A stretch of DNA of 38,188 bases from Planctomycetota bacterium. GTDB taxonomy: Bacteria > Planctomycetota > Phycisphaerae > WQYP01. The stretch covers positions 1 through 38,188 of the forward strand of contig JAJYFE010000024.1 of the NCBI GenBank assembly GCA_021785435.1, written 5' to 3'. The notes below the pieces were generated by a model. The model made no database searches, was not told where the DNA came from, and saw nothing but the letters and a program-made list of their open reading frames with translations. Shown in pieces: positions 1-8,700 of this stretch; within the stretch, counting starts at the first letter, position 1; the number at the start of each line of letters is the position of its first letter. Made by a program: the position numbers and the translations under genes.

Positions 1-232
1 GGCAGGAGTTTCGCGCCGCGTGGGGTACGCCGTTGAACCGGCCATTGCTCCTAGCCCGGAGGTCGCCTGCGGCGACCTCCGGGCTAGGATAATCACTTGC
101 CGTCCTTATCCCGTGGCGCGAAGCTGGCGCACTGGAAATGACACTGGCCTGCCAGATCTGTCATGCACCTCATTAAAAGGGGTAAATGTAGCAAACACAT
201 GCACATACATATATTTGTGTTAAAATACGTGT
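1..232. other. Intergenic stretch with a strong hairpin, no gene seen
   Basis: No convincing ORF is present; the 67-aa plus-strand ORF here has no ribosome site and reads through the palindrome at 49-89. After the hairpin the DNA becomes AT-rich around 180-240, just beyond the stop codon of the GH95-like gene. That AT-rich patch contains aacaca and tgtgtt arms that could form a weak hairpin, but there is no clean terminator. Confidence 0.5.
49..89. repeat. Perfect 19-bp inverted repeat with 3-nt loop
   Basis: The left arm tcctagcccggaggtcgcc pairs perfectly with its reverse complement after the loop tgc. No T-tract follows on either strand, so it does not look like a factor-independent terminator. 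The inner part GTCGCC-TGC-GGCGAC is the palindromic core that recurs at about 2685, 12094, 22331 and 22488, so this is best read as a REP-like repetitive element. Confidence 0.8.
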
Positions 233-2488
233 TCATAATAAGGTATACCGGACGCCGGCGCGCGTCGAAAACCGGATGTCCCGACCGGGTGCGAACGTCT
301 GGCGCAGCGGCCGTACTGTAAGCGGCCGCCCGGGGTGGGGATGTTCCAAGCGCACGGGTTGGCCCTGCTCACTGACGATTTCGGCCCAGATAAACTGTCC
401 CTTGCACCGGCGGGCGGAAACAACGAAGGCCCCTTCCGCCCGCAGATCGGTGAACGCCACATCGCACCACTCTTCCGGGACGGCCGGAAACAGGCGAAGA
501 CGGCCACCCCAACTTTGCAGCAGCATCTCGTTAACCGCGTGGGCGGCGCCGAAGTTCCCCTCCAGCGTAAAGGGCCGGTAATGAAATCGGGAGACGCCGG
601 TTTCGCGGAAATCGCCATTGAGATGGAAGGTATTGGGCGAGGTGAAATGGTCGAGATACTGGCGGAGATTCCAGAGCATGCGCCGGGGTTCGCGGATGCG
701 CGCGGCTAAACAGGCCAGCCAGGCGAATGAATAGCCGCACCAAAATCCGGTGCCCATGGACTCAATTTCGGAAAGAGTATCGCGGATGATCCGCCGGTCG
801 CGTTCGTTTCCTTCAATATTGATGTCACCCAGCGGGAAAATGGGCATGCACTGGGCCGGATGGCGGTGGGATTCACTGAGCCGTTGGCCCTTCCAGATAG
901 CCAGGCCACCTTCCGGAGAGGGTGATTTCCGGTTTTCCGGCGCCAGATGGTAGGGCTGCAGATGCGCCCGCACGCGATCCCATTGGGCCGCTTCCACATG
1001 GTCGGTGCGGAGGATGCGCGCCGCGGCCGCGGTGACTTCCAACGCATAGCGCACAAGCGACAGATCATAGGTGCTGTCGGTGGCGAAGGATTCCCGCCAG
1101 TTGTGGTAGAACTCCGGAGAACTGCTGTAGCGGACATGGTAAAGGCCCTGATCGTCCGGGGTCAGTTGGGTGACGATGAAGCGCGCCGCTTCACGCATGA
1201 AGGGATAGGCGATGGCGCGCAAATAGTCCCGGTCCAACGTGTAGCGCCAGTGCCACCAGAGGTGCTGCAGCAGCCAGCCGATATTGGTGCGACTGTACAT
1301 GTAAGCGGCCCAGCCGGGCACAATTTCACCCGTCAAGCTATGCGAGCCTGGTACGTTGGCGCCGGGGGCGCCGTAAAAATCGCGGGCAAACGCCTGATAT
1401 TTCGGCAGCAACCCGTGCAGCCATTTCGCGAAGCCCAGGCTGGCTGCGACGCGGCCGGAGGTGTGGACGGGCCAGTAGGTCATCTGGGTGTTCAGGTCGT
1501 GATGATAATCGCCGCGCCACGGCGGGATATTTTGTTCGTCGGCCGTCCAAACCCCCTGCAGGGCGATCGGCGGCGTATCGGCGCGCGCCGCCGCGCCGAG
1601 CTTGTACATCCCGGCATACCATACATGCTCCATACGCGCCTCCGGCAGGCGGATGTGGCCGCGCCGCCAATAGTTTCGCCACCAGGCCCGGTGCGACTTA
1701 AGCAGGCTGGCGGCGCCGGCCGCCTTGGCAGCGGCCAGAATCTCCAAAGCCTGCGCCAAGGGATCGCCGCCGCTGGTGGCGCGTTGGATGGTCAGGTAAA
1801 GCAACCATTCCCGTCCACACCGCACGCTCATCCAGGCCACGGCGAAAGAAGACTCCCCAGCGCCCGGTTGGAGAATATACTCGGCGCCGTCGCACTGGCC
1901 CTTGCGCAGCGGCGGATAGCCGAGTTTAAGGATGTTGGCGCCCGCCTGATCCCTGGCGAGGCCGGCGGGGTTCCGGCGCGCGGTATCGAAAGCACAAAAA
2001 AAAGTCACCCGGGGCCGGCCGCCGCGCCCGCCAAGGACGATCAACGGTTGCACGGCGTGAACGTAAGCCGTGACGGTGGCCGCACCGAGCCGCGTCGTGG
2101 AAATGGCGGTGGCGAAATCGAGGTGACTCTCGAACGGAGCGGTTTTCCCTGCGCCGAAATCAAGTTGCAACCGGCCGCACGGCAGCTTGGTGGGATAGAG
2201 GTAGCCTGTCTGCTCAAAGATGCTGGCGATGCGCTTCATATCGCCGCGGTCAACGAGTGCGCGGAGTTGGCGCCAGTTGTATTCCGGCTGCCGGGTCTTC
2301 GGGTCGGGCCGATTGTCCCAGAGATCGCTGCGGTCCACCGATAAATTTAAAGGATGCCCATCGCCCCAGACAAGCAGACCCAGAAGGCCGTTACCCAGGG
2401 GCAGGCCTTCATCCCAGCGGGCGACGGGGTTGCGGTAATGCAGGTGATGGCGTGACGGATCAATTCCCAATCTGGTGGATCGCTTCAT
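233..2488 (-). CDS. GH95-like (alpha-L-fucosidase-related) glycoside hydrolase
   Basis: The protein (about 751 aa) has the GH95/GH-L clan layout: an N-terminal beta-sandwich domain starting RWDEGLPLGNGLLG, an (alpha/alpha)6 barrel with LQGVW...GDYHHDLNTQMTYWP, an SPE motif near residue 459, and a C-terminal GNFGAAHAVNEMLLQS block. GH95 enzymes remove alpha-1,2-linked L-fucose or L-galactose. The usual NxNxxMNYW motif reads DLNTQMTYW here, and the family DGNFG reads EGNFG, so the water-activating residues known from AfcA may be altered and the true substrate may differ. No signal peptide is obvious. I chose ATG 2488 over the ORF-track start because GGAG lies about 9 nt upstream; the 37 extra codons of the long ORF are encoded by an interspersed repeat. 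It is the last gene of cassette A. Confidence 0.85.
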   Translation of the reverse strand: MKRSTRLGIDPSRHHLHYRNPVARWDEGLPLGNGLLGLLVWGDGHPLNLSVDRSDLWDNRPDPKTRQPEYNWRQLRALVDRGDMKRIASIFEQTGYLYPTKLPCGRLQLDFGAGKTAPFESHLDFATAISTTRLGAATVTAYVHAVQPLIVLGGRGGRPRVTFFCAFDTARRNPAGLARDQAGANILKLGYPPLRKGQCDGAEYILQPGAGESSFAVAWMSVRCGREWLLYLTIQRATSGGDPLAQALEILAAAKAAGAASLLKSHRAWWRNYWRRGHIRLPEARMEHVWYAGMYKLGAAARADTPPIALQGVWTADEQNIPPWRGDYHHDLNTQMTYWPVHTSGRVAASLGFAKWLHGLLPKYQAFARDFYGAPGANVPGSHSLTGEIVPGWAAYMYSRTNIGWLLQHLWWHWRYTLDRDYLRAIAYPFMREAARFIVTQLTPDDQGLYHVRYSSSPEFYHNWRESFATDSTYDLSLVRYALEVTAAAARILRTDHVEAAQWDRVRAHLQPYHLAPENRKSPSPEGGLAIWKGQRLSESHRHPAQCMPIFPLGDINIEGNERDRRIIRDTLSEIESMGTGFWCGYSFAWLACLAARIREPRRMLWNLRQYLDHFTSPNTFHLNGDFRETGVSRFHYRPFTLEGNFGAAHAVNEMLLQSWGGRLRLFPAVPEEWCDVAFTDLRAEGAFVVSARRCKGQFIWAEIVSEQGQPVRLEHPHPGRPLTVRPLRQTFAPGRDIRFSTRAGVRYTLL

Positions 2489-2554
2489 GTCACAATCTCC
2501 GTGTTTCTTCATGCCGTGCGAAGATTTTGGCCCGCGGGGACTCCCCGGTTTCCG

Positions 2555-2708
2555 GCGTAGATTCCACCCCTGGCAAGGTCTCCAAAGGCGACTCCTCAAT
2601 CCGCCGAAGGTCGCCGTGGGCGGCTAAACTATTCCGCCTCCGTGCGGACCGGGGGCTGTATATTTTGGTTGTCGGCGTAGTTTAGTCGCCCCGGCGACCC
2701 GCGCTGGG
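2555..2708. repeat. Interspersed repeat, copy 1 (longest copy)
   Basis: This segment shares about 60 nt, essentially identical, with 12039-12098 (gattccacccctggcaaggt and following) and then continues with a part shared with copy 3 at about 35846-35942 (ggcggctaaactattccgcc and following). Copy 2 can be derived from this one by a 75-bp deletion between two GTCGCC repeats at 2610 and 2685. A partial inverted copy lies near 26020. It separates two genes and supplies the 3' end of the upstream coding sequence. Confidence 0.8.
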
Positions 2709-5038
2709 CCATCTGTGGATTGTTGGGCTACGCGGTTTGGCCCTCCCATGCGGATCACCAACAACGATACGCTCCAGGCGGCAGCCGGCCGCGCAAAACG
2801 CAAATGTCCACCGTCCCAGGCGAATGGCGCCGGCTCCGCCAAGAGACCGCGCGCCCGATCATAGGTTTCCATCGCTGCGTGGCGCGGACACGGGAGGTTG
2901 CGCCACAGAATATTCAGTGGCATGGGATCGAGCGACAGGTTCGCCACCCCGAGCAGCACCGCGCCTCCTGTTTGCTTCCAAAATGGCGCCAGGTTGGCGG
3001 CGCCGACCAATCCAAGGAAGGGCGCCGCCGGAGCGAGCCAGGCCAGGATCGCATGCATCTGGCGCTGGCGGTGATAATTGCGGAATTGAACCGCCCGGAG
3101 GGTTTCGGTTTGACCATCGTACGGCAGCACCGCCACACGACCGCCCCACTCATTTTCAAACAGCACGATGCCGGGACCGAATTCCGCCGGTTGGCCAATC
3201 TCGTCCCCCCAAAGCAGACGCGAAATCGTGCAGGCGGCAGGATCAACCGTGAGATGATGGATGTTGCCGCCCATATGACGCAGGGGCATCCGCACGCCGC
3301 ACTGCCCACCGAACGCCGGGTCCAGGATTTCTTCCGCGCCCACGGCGCACCGGCCCGCGGCCTGGCCAACCGCCACGCCGACCAATCGCCCCAACCCGCG
3401 CAAGGCAAAGCATTCCGCAGCCGTGGCGTCGAGCAACAATGGCCCCCGTAACCACTGGCGCAGCGTCTCTTCGTCGACCGCCAGCGGCAGGTCGCCGCTG
3501 ATGGCCATCGGCAGCGCGTTTTCCCGGCGCGTGACTGTCCCATCGCCATGACGCACCGTCGTATGGGCGATGGGAATTCCCAACTGGGGCAGGCACGTCT
3601 CCCACGCCCGCTGGACAACGCATCCCTCAGGCGACAAACCTTGACTGCGGCTGAAATCGGAGACGCGTTCGACGAGGGGCACATTCACGCCGCGCAAGGG
3701 GCCTGCGGCCAGACCCGCCTCGGCAAGTCGATCGAAATACCTCCGCGCGTGCTGGAGCAGCGCCGTGTTCGCCGGTTCTTCCTCCAGCTCCGGTGAGGAA
3801 AAGCTGTGCAGATCCAAGGTTAATTCAGGACTTACGCAAAAGTATGACAACGCCATTTGCAACCGCAGATGCGCCGCCGATTTATTGAACCGGGTGAAAG
3901 GCGAACTCTCCAGTTCCGGCGCGATGCGCGTTTCAGGAGGCAGCAGGGCGCATGTCGTCAGCGCCAAGGCCAGTCCCTCCATGGCTTCGCCGGCGGAAAA
4001 CTCCCGGTAGCATCCGAGGCACGGGCGGGACATTGGCGTGCGTCCCGCCCCCGCCAATTTCCGCAATAGCGGATGCCACAATCGTCCCTCCGCCGAATGC
4101 ACGGCTGGCGCGGAAGACATTAATCCGACGGTCGTAGCCGGCGAGGTGGCGTGAATCGCCTGCTCAAATCTTGTCGCGATGGCCTCGAAGGTCTCGCGCA
4201 GCAACTCGTGCCAGACCACGCGCTCCGGCGGCGCACGATCCCCTGAACCTTCCGCCATAGAGGACACAGAGCTCGCAGAGGGTGCGGAGCCGGGCTTTGG
4301 CGGCGCGCCCGCCGGTGATTTCGCGCGGACACAATCAAGATCGGGACAACACTCTACGCCGCCCTTATTGCTCTGCGGCTTCTGTGTGCTCTGTGGCTCG
4401 GCGTTGAGAAACGCAGGATCAGCCGGGGCATAGACCAGCCTGAGCAGTTCCTCCCGAGAGACGGTCCGGCCGATTTTCCGCCCGAAAAGCTCCAGGTGGT
4501 CCGGACAGTAACAGCCCCAGGCGACCGGATAATGGTTGTGCCAACGAAAATCGTCATCGAGCAGGATGTAATCCGGCTGACAACGCGCATAGATAGACAG
4601 GACTTGGGCCATATGTTCCTGCCACCGCGTATCGAGAGGGCAGGGCGAACGCGCAGACATCGCGCCGTCGTGGCCGACCATGGGTTGCCAGCGGAATTCG
4701 GCGACGGAGGAAAACGCCGCGTCATGGTGGCCCAGCGTTTGCCAGATATTCAGGCCGAATTCAATCCCCGCCGCCCGCAGCGCCTCGCCGCAGCGTATCA
4801 CCATCGCCGCATATGCCTCGGCTTCCGGCAGCGTGCGATGCCGCAGGTGCAGATCGTGCGACTCCGTGTGAATCATCACGGATTCAATGCCGCAGCGGCG
4901 GCAGTATTCCACCAGTTCGGGAATCCGCTGCGCGGCGTTGTACGCCATCAGACAATAGCGCAGCAGGTAGCGGCGGGCGGGTGGAGCAGCAGCTGGGAGT
5001 ACCGAGGGTGTGGCAGGAGCTGCCGAGGTGTCCTTCAT
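2624..5038 (-). CDS. Unassigned TIM-barrel-like (glycosidase-like) protein
   Basis: I do not recognise a named family. The 804-aa protein begins, after a Pro/Ala-rich stretch, with a region that looks like the first strands of a TIM barrel (LVEYCRRCGIESVMIH, GIEFGLNIWQTLGHHD, PDYILLDDDFRWHNH). An acidic LLDDDFR motif and a GCYCPDH motif are plausible active-site or metal-binding elements. The C-terminal third looks like beta-sandwich sequence. ATG 5038 overlaps the sulfatase stop as ATGA, so the two are probably translationally coupled. Two oddities are visible. Residues about 214-262 are encoded by a 144-bp inverted-repeat element, and the last 28 or so residues are encoded by interspersed repeat copy 1. 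Context suggests a polysaccharide-degrading role; this is inference. Confidence 0.7.
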   Translation of the reverse strand: MKDTSAAPATPSVLPAAAPPARRYLLRYCLMAYNAAQRIPELVEYCRRCGIESVMIHTESHDLHLRHRTLPEAEAYAAMVIRCGEALRAAGIEFGLNIWQTLGHHDAAFSSVAEFRWQPMVGHDGAMSARSPCPLDTRWQEHMAQVLSIYARCQPDYILLDDDFRWHNHYPVAWGCYCPDHLELFGRKIGRTVSREELLRLVYAPADPAFLNAEPQSTQKPQSNKGGVECCPDLDCVRAKSPAGAPPKPGSAPSASSVSSMAEGSGDRAPPERVVWHELLRETFEAIATRFEQAIHATSPATTVGLMSSAPAVHSAEGRLWHPLLRKLAGAGRTPMSRPCLGCYREFSAGEAMEGLALALTTCALLPPETRIAPELESSPFTRFNKSAAHLRLQMALSYFCVSPELTLDLHSFSSPELEEEPANTALLQHARRYFDRLAEAGLAAGPLRGVNVPLVERVSDFSRSQGLSPEGCVVQRAWETCLPQLGIPIAHTTVRHGDGTVTRRENALPMAISGDLPLAVDEETLRQWLRGPLLLDATAAECFALRGLGRLVGVAVGQAAGRCAVGAEEILDPAFGGQCGVRMPLRHMGGNIHHLTVDPAACTISRLLWGDEIGQPAEFGPGIVLFENEWGGRVAVLPYDGQTETLRAVQFRNYHRQRQMHAILAWLAPAAPFLGLVGAANLAPFWKQTGGAVLLGVANLSLDPMPLNILWRNLPCPRHAAMETYDRARGLLAEPAPFAWDGGHLRFARPAAAWSVSLLVIRMGGPNRVAQQSTDGPARVAGATKLRRQPKYTAPGPHGGGIV
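4254..4397. repeat. 144-bp MITE-like element inserted in frame in a CDS
   Basis: The ends are imperfect inverted repeats of 28 nt (left gccatagaggacacagagct..., right gctctgcggcttctgtgtgc...; 22 of 28 positions pair). The CTCTGTG-type arms resemble a repeat seen in many bacterial genomes and also at 29442-29483 here. The length of 144 nt is exactly 48 codons, so the host reading frame stays open, and it encodes a low-complexity Ser/Pro/Ala-rich insert with three cysteines. Confidence 0.7.
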
Positions 5039-6603
5039 TTCGCCGGCGCTCCTATGTTTCCTGACCCAACCAATTCACTATTGCCAACCTGGCGGTTGAC
5101 CCCCGATCGCGCGGCTAGGCTTTGGTGGGTTTCCGGTTCCAAGCTTCTTATCCGATCACGGTTTGGCTCGGGGAACTCGCCGGCATGCGGGTGTTCCCGG
5201 TACCAACGCGTGGGAGGGTGAAGCTTCCGCTCCAGTTCCCACCCCAGCGGTTGCTCGGTGCGGATCGTCCAATCCAGCAGTTCGCCCAGCAAACGTCCCT
5301 GCACGCCGGCGTAGCCGGCCTCGCCAAAACGATTGATCCGTTCTTGCGGATCGTTCTGGTGGTCAAACAGCTCACAGTAATTTTCGCCCGCAGTACAGTA
5401 GGTCAGCCGATACCGCCGAGTGCGAATGCTCTTGGTGAAGCAGGTGTCAAAGAATACCGCTTCTTTCGTGACCGGAATTGGACCCGGGCCGGAGGCGCTG
5501 TACCGCAGCGCCTCGGCATAGCTGGCTCCCTGGACCGAGCAAGGAACCGCCGCGCCGACCAGTTCGCAAAGCGTGGGAAAGATGTCGATATTTTCCACGA
5601 AGGAATCGATGCGCTCGGGACCGAAGCGCCCTTTCCAGTACCAGACGGTGGGAATCCGGTGCAGGCACTCAAAATGGCCCAACGTGTTTTTACCAAGCAT
5701 ACCGTACTCACCGGCGAAATCACCGTGGTCGGAGTTGAATAGAATGATCGTATTTTCAAGGATGCCGCGTTTCTCGAGGTGCTGGAGAATTCGTCCAACC
5801 CCATCATCGACAGCTGTACACATTCCGTAATAATGGGCCAGCGCTTCGCGGTATTTCGCCTCGCCCACCACGCCGACGCGCCAGGCATTCTCGACTCCCA
5901 TTCGAACCGCCCCCGGGCGCAAGCTCAAGGCATGAAGATCGGCCCCCTCGCAATGCCGAATGGCGGACAGGTCAAGCGCCTCGGGGGCATAGAGAAACGG
6001 GCTGTCGAACGAGTTGCAGTAGGGTGGATGCGGAGCGCTGAAGTTGCACCATATCAGGAATGGCTTGGCGCCGAGATCATCGATTTTGCGAATCGTGGTG
6101 TCGGCCACCCAGACCGGCTCGCTGTGTTCGTGGGGCACCTGGCTGGTATAAGCCATAAGGTCGGCAACCTGGGCGTGGTACTCCCGGGTGAAGGTCTTAC
6201 GCCAGCCGACCTTCTCCAGGTAAGTGCGGCTGTAACCGCTCCACACTTCGCCGGTGTCGCTCTGGAACGGTTCCCGCGTCCACTTGGCATAATGCTTCTT
6301 TCCCACGAGCGCGGTCGAGTAACCCAGCTGATCGTGCAGCACCTGGGGAAAAGACAGATAGTTTGCGGGCAATGGAATCATCCCGGCGTACACACCGTGG
6401 GTGTGCACGTACCGGCCGGTCAGCATGGATATCCGCGAGGGAATACACTCCGGCGCGCACGAATAACTCCGCTGGAACGAGACTCCCTCCCGCACCAGGA
6501 CGTCGATGTTGGGCGTGCGAACCTGGGGCCGCTGGGCGCCGCTAAAGCAACCCGCGTGATGTTGGTCGTCCGTGATGAACAAAATGTTGGGGCAGGACGC
6601 CAT
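5035..6603 (-). CDS. Sulfatase (arylsulfatase A-like, formylglycine type)
   Basis: The protein is a type I sulfatase that would hydrolyse sulfate esters, here most likely on a carbohydrate. It shows the N-terminal metal site PNILFITDDQHH, the maturation signature CIPSRISMLTGRY with Cys about 53 as the residue converted to formylglycine, GKKHYAKW, and the second metal site NSDHGDFAGEYGMLGK. Length (522 aa) is normal for the family. No clear signal peptide is seen, so it may act in the cytoplasm or leave by another route. Two ATG codons lie in tandem; I prefer 6603 because AAGGAG is 5 nt upstream of it but only 2 nt upstream of 6606. The stop overlaps the next gene by ATGA. A sulfatase beside fucosidases points to sulfated fucans or a similar glycan. 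Confidence 0.95.
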   Translation of the reverse strand: MASCPNILFITDDQHHAGCFSGAQRPQVRTPNIDVLVREGVSFQRSYSCAPECIPSRISMLTGRYVHTHGVYAGMIPLPANYLSFPQVLHDQLGYSTALVGKKHYAKWTREPFQSDTGEVWSGYSRTYLEKVGWRKTFTREYHAQVADLMAYTSQVPHEHSEPVWVADTTIRKIDDLGAKPFLIWCNFSAPHPPYCNSFDSPFLYAPEALDLSAIRHCEGADLHALSLRPGAVRMGVENAWRVGVVGEAKYREALAHYYGMCTAVDDGVGRILQHLEKRGILENTIILFNSDHGDFAGEYGMLGKNTLGHFECLHRIPTVWYWKGRFGPERIDSFVENIDIFPTLCELVGAAVPCSVQGASYAEALRYSASGPGPIPVTKEAVFFDTCFTKSIRTRRYRLTYCTAGENYCELFDHQNDPQERINRFGEAGYAGVQGRLLGELLDWTIRTEQPLGWELERKLHPPTRWYREHPHAGEFPEPNRDRIRSLEPETHQSLAARSGVNRQVGNSELVGSGNIGAPAK

Positions 6604-6767
6604 CATTTCTCCTTAATCGACGACGAGGTCGGCGTAGTCTTTCCCAAGAGAGCCGGCACCCAGTCGGTATGCCGCGACCCTCCTGGCCCGCCCGTGGTCG
6701 CGGCGAGGATACCCCGCGTCGCCCGGGACATTGTCGGGCGGACCATAACCGAGGTGGTATTGTGGCA

Positions 6768-8426
6768 TTACTTTGTTTCCTGTACCAGCTTCACACCGCC
6801 GGTTTTTTCGGAAAGTTGATAAAACGCTCCTCCCTCTGGAACATTCACGCTTATCGCCCGGTAGCTTGGAATGCTGATGCGCACGCTGTTGCGCTGACCC
6901 ATAGGGGCTTCGGCGTAGACCAGCCATTGGCGGTTGGGCGCCGGGCCGCGGGTCAAGGCCAGGGACATCACCGGGATGGTGGTGGACAGGGTCCATGGTT
7001 GCTTCGGATTGCAGGTGGCCTGAAGCAGGAACCAGTGCTTGTTGCCGCGAATTTCCCGGGATGCTCCGCTTTCAGCGGTGCGTCGGTGCACGACCAGCAG
7101 TTTTCCGTGGCGCCACCATTGACGCAGAATCCTATTGTGGTATATGCGATCCACCGCCGCGACCAATGCCCTAAAGTACGGCGATTTTTCCATGGCCCGA
7201 GAGGGGGGAATCGCGAAATAACGCACCGCCCGCGGGCGCAGCAGCCACATTCCAAATTGCACGAAACCTTCGTACCGCACGGGGGTGAACGGTTCACCCA
7301 TGCGGGCAAAATATTTGAGTTTATCCGTCGCCGCCGTGGCTTGTGGCGCCGGATTGTGTCCATCCCAGGGGGATATTTCGTACCAGAAAGATGGATTCAG
7401 GCGGTACATGGCTGGCAGTTGCAAGGCCAGGTTCATAAAATCAATTTGCGGACTTAAATCGGTGTAATAAGTAATGGGATTGGAAGCGTCCAGGTAATAG
7501 GGAACGTCCCCTCCATCCCACATCAAGGGAGCGATATCGACTCGTCCCGGAATATACATGGAAAACTTCAGCCAATACGGCCAGTAGGCGGTATTGCCAG
7601 CATTATAACCGATAATGACCAAGTGTTTTTTCCAAGCTGGTGCGACCAGGCTGTTCCGCATGGTCTTATGCAACATACGGTAGCGTGTGATCCAGCCGTC
7701 GCCCGCCACTTGTTTCTTGAAGTAATCGTCGCGCCCCCGGCCATACCGGGTGAGATACCGCCGGTCCTCCGGCGCCTGGGACCAGACCAACCGGGGCGCC
7801 TCGTTGTCAAAAAGGAAGATCACCCGGGGCGGATTGGGGTACCATTGCTGAAGTTTCTCCATGGCCGCATTGCGTATCCACAGGCGTCCCACGTTGCGCC
7901 AGGGTTGGATCGCACCGAAAGGTGAAACCTGATGGAGCACTTCCCCCTTGGCGGTGACCACATCGGGATTTTGTCGCGGCGGCAGGCGCCAATAGGCTGG
8001 TGACGTCGCTAACTCGCCCACCGGCCCCCAGGAACCGATGTTGAGCAGACAAATCGGAAGCTTTAATTGCCGCGCCTGTTCGAGCGGCCTCTTGTAGTAG
8101 TTAATAAACGCCTGGCTGTAATAACTCCGGGGGTTGGGATGCCCGGGAAACGCGAAGCTGGGCAGTAGAAAATGGCCTTGCTGGATCAGCCGCAACTGAG
8201 CCCCGGGACCCCAACCCTCGCGTGTGATCCAGCTGCAGGCCAGCGGCAGGGGACGGCCCCGCTTGCTGAAATTGGGACGCGTGGCTTCGGCGCGAATTTC
8301 ATTAGCCACAGCGCGGATGGCCGCAGCCGGTAATTTATTGTTCGCGGCCGTAGCACGGATCGGCCATGTGAGGATGCCACCAACAAATAGAATGCCAGCG
8401 GAGAATAACGAGATTGGTTTTGGCAT
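6768..8426 (-). CDS. Secreted protein of unknown family (possible glycosidase)
   Basis: A 552-aa protein with an N-terminal Sec signal (MPKPISLFSAGILFVGGILT, cleavage probably near ATAA). The body is rich in aromatic residues and contains strand-like motifs VIFLFDNEAPRLVW and DIAPLMWDGGDVPYYLD and a basic patch YLTRYGRGRDDYF, which would fit a TIM-barrel carbohydrate enzyme, but I cannot assign a family. The start is supported by GAGGAG 6 nt upstream. It sits between the pseudopilin and the sulfatase, in the same relative position as the large secreted glycosidase of the sister cassette at 17087-20749. The 164 nt to the sulfatase start contain no gene. Confidence 0.8.
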   Translation of the reverse strand: MPKPISLFSAGILFVGGILTWPIRATAANNKLPAAAIRAVANEIRAEATRPNFSKRGRPLPLACSWITREGWGPGAQLRLIQQGHFLLPSFAFPGHPNPRSYYSQAFINYYKRPLEQARQLKLPICLLNIGSWGPVGELATSPAYWRLPPRQNPDVVTAKGEVLHQVSPFGAIQPWRNVGRLWIRNAAMEKLQQWYPNPPRVIFLFDNEAPRLVWSQAPEDRRYLTRYGRGRDDYFKKQVAGDGWITRYRMLHKTMRNSLVAPAWKKHLVIIGYNAGNTAYWPYWLKFSMYIPGRVDIAPLMWDGGDVPYYLDASNPITYYTDLSPQIDFMNLALQLPAMYRLNPSFWYEISPWDGHNPAPQATAATDKLKYFARMGEPFTPVRYEGFVQFGMWLLRPRAVRYFAIPPSRAMEKSPYFRALVAAVDRIYHNRILRQWWRHGKLLVVHRRTAESGASREIRGNKHWFLLQATCNPKQPWTLSTTIPVMSLALTRGPAPNRQWLVYAEAPMGQRNSVRISIPSYRAISVNVPEGGAFYQLSEKTGGVKLVQETK

Positions 8427-8478
8427 GATGGGCTCCTCATAAAATAGCGTCCAGTTTCCAGCAATCGGCCATCAACAA

Positions 8479-8700
8479 TCAGATTTCGATAATCCCAACA
8501 TTGGGTTTCGCCGGCGTTATCGGCGGTCGCGTCACGGGGGCGCCGCGGGTAACGCCATGGCCTTTTGCTGTCAGCGCACCAATCACCGGACCGGTTCTGA
8601 TATCCAGCAGATGCAACCTGATTCCGGAATTAATGATCCACTGCCTCGCCGTAGCCCGTCTCCCGTTTTTCACTTTCGCGGCGCGGCGGCGCCTCACCAC
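8479..8700 (-). CDS. Possible small basic protein coupled to the pseudopilin gene
   Basis: A 73-codon ORF begins with tandem GTG codons; the second forms a GTGA overlap with the stop codon of the pseudopilin gene. The product starts with a very basic segment ([15 protein letters not shown]) and continues without low complexity ([20 protein letters not shown]). No Shine-Dalgarno site beyond coupling and no homologue recognised. It may be a chance ORF; no counterpart of similar sequence was found after the second pseudopilin. Confidence 0.28.
   Translation of the reverse strand: MVRRRRAAKVKNGRRATARQWIINSGIRLHLLDIRTGPVIGALTAKGHGVTRGAPVTRPPITPAKPNVGIIEI

Noticed and set aside
49-89. Hairpin as a rho-independent terminator
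   Set aside because: No T-tract on either strand, and the core is repeated elsewhere, so a repeat is the better explanation.
947-2344. 465-aa plus-strand ORF
   Set aside because: It lies antisense over the GH95-like gene, has no recognisable motif and no ribosome site; it is a shadow of high-GC coding DNA.
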